A DNA stretch of 8,528 nt from positions 1 through 8,528 of the forward strand of contig JANYGE010000455.1 in NCBI GenBank assembly GCA_025362535.1, given 5' to 3'. The stretch comes from Hyphomicrobiales bacterium (lineage in GTDB: Bacteria; Pseudomonadota; Alphaproteobacteria; Rhizobiales; Aestuariivirgaceae). Position numbers and translations under genes: made by a program. Below the pieces are notes generated by a model that saw only the letters and a list, made by a program, of their open reading frames with translations, had not been told where the DNA came from and searched no databases. Positions 7,111-8,528 of this stretch are shown here, piece after piece. The stretch's first letter is position 1, and each line of letters opens with the position of its first letter.

Positions 7111-7118
7111 TAAGTCAA
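7090..7118 (-). promoter_or_regulatory. Sigma70-type promoter of the catabolic operon
   Basis: On the minus strand, TTGACT (7118-7113) and TACAAT (7095-7090) are separated by exactly 17 bases; each hexamer matches the consensus at five of six positions. Transcription would begin near 7083, leaving about 26 bases before the ATG at 7057. The spacer is occupied by one arm of an inverted repeat, so the promoter is probably repressed by the adjacent GntR-type regulator. Confidence 0.7.
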
Positions 7119-7137
7119 GTACATATAAGAGATTGAA

Positions 7138-7857
7138 ATGAATAAGAAAATTAAGTTAACGCCACCTGCTCAGAAATCCAAAGCAGGAAAACTTCGCATT
7201 GCAGAAGTTCCGCGCACGCTGCGCGAACTGGCCTTAGAGCGCTTGCGTGCTGCAATCGTCGAGTTTCATTTCAAGCCGGGACAGCGCCTCATTGAGCGCG
7301 ACTTGTGCGAACAACTTGGCGTTAGCCGCTCGGTGGTGCGCGAAGTAATTCGCCATCTTGAAACTGAAGGTCTGGTCCACACCATACCGCATCAGGGCCC
7401 CAGCGTTGCAAAACTAGATGCCGAAACGGCTACACAAATATATGAGTTGCGTGCCTTGCTCGAAAGTGCCGCAGCGCAGGCCGCAGCCGCCGTAGCAAAC
7501 GCTAATGATCTAGCCAAAATGAGCAACGCGCTAGACCTGATTGCTGATGCCTATGCGCGCAAGGATTTTCACACTGTGCTGGGCGCCACCAACGGTTTTT
7601 ATGAAGCGATGTTCATGTGTGCGCATAAATCAGTGGCGTGGGACATGGTGCAAAGGCTCAATGGCCGTATCAGCTGGTTGCGCTCGCTAACGGTTTCTTC
7701 AGTTGATCGTGGTTCGACTGGCCCCATGCAGATGCAGAAAATTCTAGGTGCAATCAAAATTGGCGATGGCCCAGCCGCCGCCGCCGCCTGCCGTGACCAC
7801 CTTGCCACAGCAGGCGAGATTGCCAAGCGGCTGATTGCAGCGGAAGAAGATGCCTGA
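7138..7857 (+). CDS. GntR-family transcriptional regulator, FCD (FadR-type) subfamily
   Basis: This 239-residue DNA-binding regulator is divergent from the catabolic operon and probably controls it. The winged helix-turn-helix spans about residues 28-93, with recognition region LCEQLGVSRSVVREVIRHLE (56-75) and wing HTIPHQGPSVAKL. The rest, from about 99 to 225, is the all-helical FCD ligand domain. Residues 1-27 are a basic, low-complexity extension. Of the histidines that usually bind metal in FCD domains, only the last is clearly kept (His221 in CRDHLA). The usual FH is FY (154-155) and the usual EH before the next helix is absent, so the domain may bind its effector without a metal. The ATG has a modest AAGAGA ribosome site (7127-7132) five bases upstream. 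Such regulators normally repress until the pathway substrate or an intermediate binds; that is inferred. The gene ends in TGA just before an insertion-sequence remnant. Confidence 0.95.
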   Translation: MNKKIKLTPPAQKSKAGKLRIAEVPRTLRELALERLRAAIVEFHFKPGQRLIERDLCEQLGVSRSVVREVIRHLETEGLVHTIPHQGPSVAKLDAETATQIYELRALLESAAAQAAAAVANANDLAKMSNALDLIADAYARKDFHTVLGATNGFYEAMFMCAHKSVAWDMVQRLNGRISWLRSLTVSSVDRGSTGPMQMQKILGAIKIGDGPAAAAACRDHLATAGEIAKRLIAAEEDA

Positions 7858-8002
7858 TTGCAGGCGGCACTCTCTAGCTGTTTGGTCTCGGCATTTGATG
7901 GTACGATTTGTAGCCCAGTGCTAAGTGTCTGCGCGGTGAAAATTAGTCCATTTAGAATTGGATTTTTCAATAGAGTTCAGCTGCAAAGCAAAGGAGAGTT
8001 CG
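7858..8002. other. Non-coding stretch between regulator and IS3 remnant
   Basis: No gene is seen here. A short GCCTG/CAGGC hairpin overlaps the regulator stop (7852-7865) but has no T-run. From about 7926 (TGTCTGCGCGGTG) the sequence may already be the left end of the IS3-type element, since it leads directly to a good AAGGAGAG ribosome site at 7991-7997 for the orfA start at 8003. The terminal repeat is not confirmed because no matching right end is present in the window. Confidence 0.35.
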
Positions 8003-8268
8003 ATGAAGAAGAGCATTTTACTGAGTCGCATATCGTCTTTATTTTAAGGTAGGAGGAAGGCGGAACGGCGATATCTGATGTCTGCCAGAAGGCAGGCGTA
8101 TCGGATGCGACCTTCTACAATTTGCGTAGGAAGTACTCTGGGCTTCTACCGTCTGAGATGCGTCGACTACGCCAGCTTGAAAAAGAGAACGGCAAGTTGA
8201 AGCGGATCGTGGCGGACTTGTCCTTGTACAAAGCCATGTTGCAGGATGCTCTGTCAAAAAAGCTCTAA
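8003..8268 (+). pseudogene. IS3-family transposase orfA remnant, frameshifted and stopped
   Basis: This would encode the helix-turn-helix OrfA of an IS3-family element. The start ATGAAGAAGAGC (MKKS) is intact, but about one base is lost straight afterwards. The real frame continues as HFTESHIVFILR from the -1 frame, then meets TAG at 8050-8052, where intact relatives usually have Gln. After the stop the same frame runs on to TAA at 8266 with recognisable ISDVCQKAGVSDATFYNLRR (helix-turn-helix; usual FYNW is FYNL) and the leucine-zipper part MRRLRQLEKENGKLKRIVAD, then AMLQDALSKKL. Length and order match a full OrfA of about 88 codons. With a frameshift, a nonsense codon and unusual substitutions it cannot give a working product. 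Nearest family group is uncertain. Confidence 0.85.
8256..8262 (+). other. A6G slippery heptamer for programmed -1 frameshifting in the IS3 remnant
   Basis: AAAAAAG lies five codons before the orfA stop. Slipping back one base here joins orfA to a frame reading KALRPARKRELVDKV, the normal beginning of the IS3-type OrfB part. This is the standard way such elements make the OrfAB transposase. The signal survives although both frames are now broken. Confidence 0.7.
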
Positions 8269-8372
8269 GGCCCGCTCGCAAACGTGAGCTTGTTGATAAG
8301 GTTTGAAGTGATTGGAAAGTTTCGACAAGACGGGCTTGTGGTGCTTAACAAATCGATCGCGCACTTTATGTC
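8259..8372 (+). pseudogene. IS3-family transposase orfB remnant, 5' fragment
   Basis: In the -1 frame relative to orfA the sequence reads ALRPARKRELVDKV, then TGA (8304), SDWKVSTRRACGA, then TAA (8346), QIDRALYV. These are the opening residues of IS3-type OrfB, the catalytic DDE half of the transposase, with two nonsense codons. Similarity stops at about 8372, where the expected continuation is replaced by unrelated sequence leading to another transposase gene. The DDE domain itself is absent, so this is a dead fragment, probably interrupted by a second insertion. Confidence 0.8.
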
Positions 8373-8373
8373 T

Positions 8374-8528
8374 TGTAGATATGTAGTATCTTGCGAGACA
8401 TCTTTTTTCATGACCCTATTTGGGCATGAGGATGATCTCGATGAACCAGAAAGAACGCGACATTCAGCGCAAATTGCGCATTCTCAAACATGCTGAAGAC
8501 AATGGCCACGCTGCCAGGACCTGCCGAT
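8374..8528 (+). mobile_element. Left end of a second insertion sequence, running off the right edge
   Basis: From about 8374 (TGTAGATATGTAG) the sequence no longer fits the IS3 orfB remnant and leads after 67 bases to a new transposase start. The TG beginning and short leader are typical of an insertion-sequence end. The exact border, terminal repeat and target duplication cannot be proven without the other end. Confidence 0.5.
8441..8528 (+). CDS. Transposase N-terminus, probably IS481-like/integrase-core type, partial
   Basis: Only 29 codons are visible before the right edge. The protein opens MNQKERDIQRKLRILKHAED and continues NGHAARTCR. This is the start of the helix-turn-helix of a family of DDE transposases that goes on with a YFG..R..FYRWR-type stretch; I recognise it from that family, not from anything further in this window. 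The start is supported by a GAGGA ribosome site at 8428-8432, eight bases before the ATG. No lesion is visible in the short part seen, in contrast with the decayed IS3 remnant, so this element may be the younger one. The assignment to IS481 rather than another integrase-core family is tentative. Confidence 0.7.
   Translation, partial: MNQKERDIQRKLRILKHAEDNGHAARTCR

Noticed and set aside
7852..7865. GCCTG/CAGGC hairpin at the end of the regulator gene as a terminator
   Set aside because: The stem is only five pairs, overlaps the stop codon, and is not followed by a T-run.
8039..8281. 80-codon minus-strand open frame over the IS3 orfA remnant
   Set aside because: The plus-strand frame reads as clear IS3 OrfA, so this is its antisense shadow.
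1..8528. CRISPR array, tRNA or rRNA genes
   Set aside because: No regularly spaced repeats, tRNA-like cloverleaf with GTTCGA-type arm in a sensible place, or rRNA motifs were seen on either strand.

Overview
The window looks like a piece of a proteobacterial, probably alphaproteobacterial, genome of middling GC content. That is an inference from gene order, protein style and the insertion-sequence types; no marker gene fixes the taxon. It holds one large catabolic and uptake operon on the minus strand (7057 down to the left edge), a divergent GntR-type regulator on the plus strand (7138-7857), and a decaying insertion-sequence zone at the right end (about 7926-8528).

The operon reads, in order of transcription: a DUF1185/amino-acid-synthesis family protein (7057-6470); a long fusion of an alpha/beta hydrolase, a flavin reductase and a Nudix-like tail (6477-4729); a luciferase-like flavin monooxygenase whose 5' end carries an in-frame TAA (4715-3678, with the open part 4625-3678); an NAD(P)-dependent aldehyde dehydrogenase (3672-2203); a periplasmic polyamine-type binding protein (2158-1151); and two ABC permeases (1086-217, and 217 to the edge). 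Genes overlap or are separated by a few bases, except for a 44-base gap before the binding protein and a 64-base gap with a hairpin before the first permease. A well-formed sigma70-type promoter (TTGACT, 17 bases, TACAAT) lies upstream of the first gene. A perfect 7+7 inverted repeat sits on it and is a likely operator for the GntR regulator.

Flavin reductase, two-component flavin monooxygenase, aldehyde dehydrogenase and alpha/beta hydrolase together match the enzyme set of the trigonelline (N-methylnicotinate) pathway TgnA, TgnB, TgnC and TgnD of Acinetobacter. More loosely they match Rut-type oxidative opening of an N-heterocycle. My reading is an import-and-ring-cleavage operon for trigonelline or a related N-heterocyclic or quaternary-amine compound. 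The transporter brings the compound in, the reductase feeds reduced flavin to the oxygenase, the dehydrogenase oxidises the aldehyde product, and the hydrolase cleaves an amide or ester. The substrate is an inference. The ABC ATPase and any succinate-semialdehyde dehydrogenase are not in the window.

The main oddities are the premature stop in the oxygenase gene, the hydrolase-reductase-Nudix-like fusion, the operator embedded in the divergent promoters, and an IS3-family remnant that appears to have been hit by a second insertion sequence.
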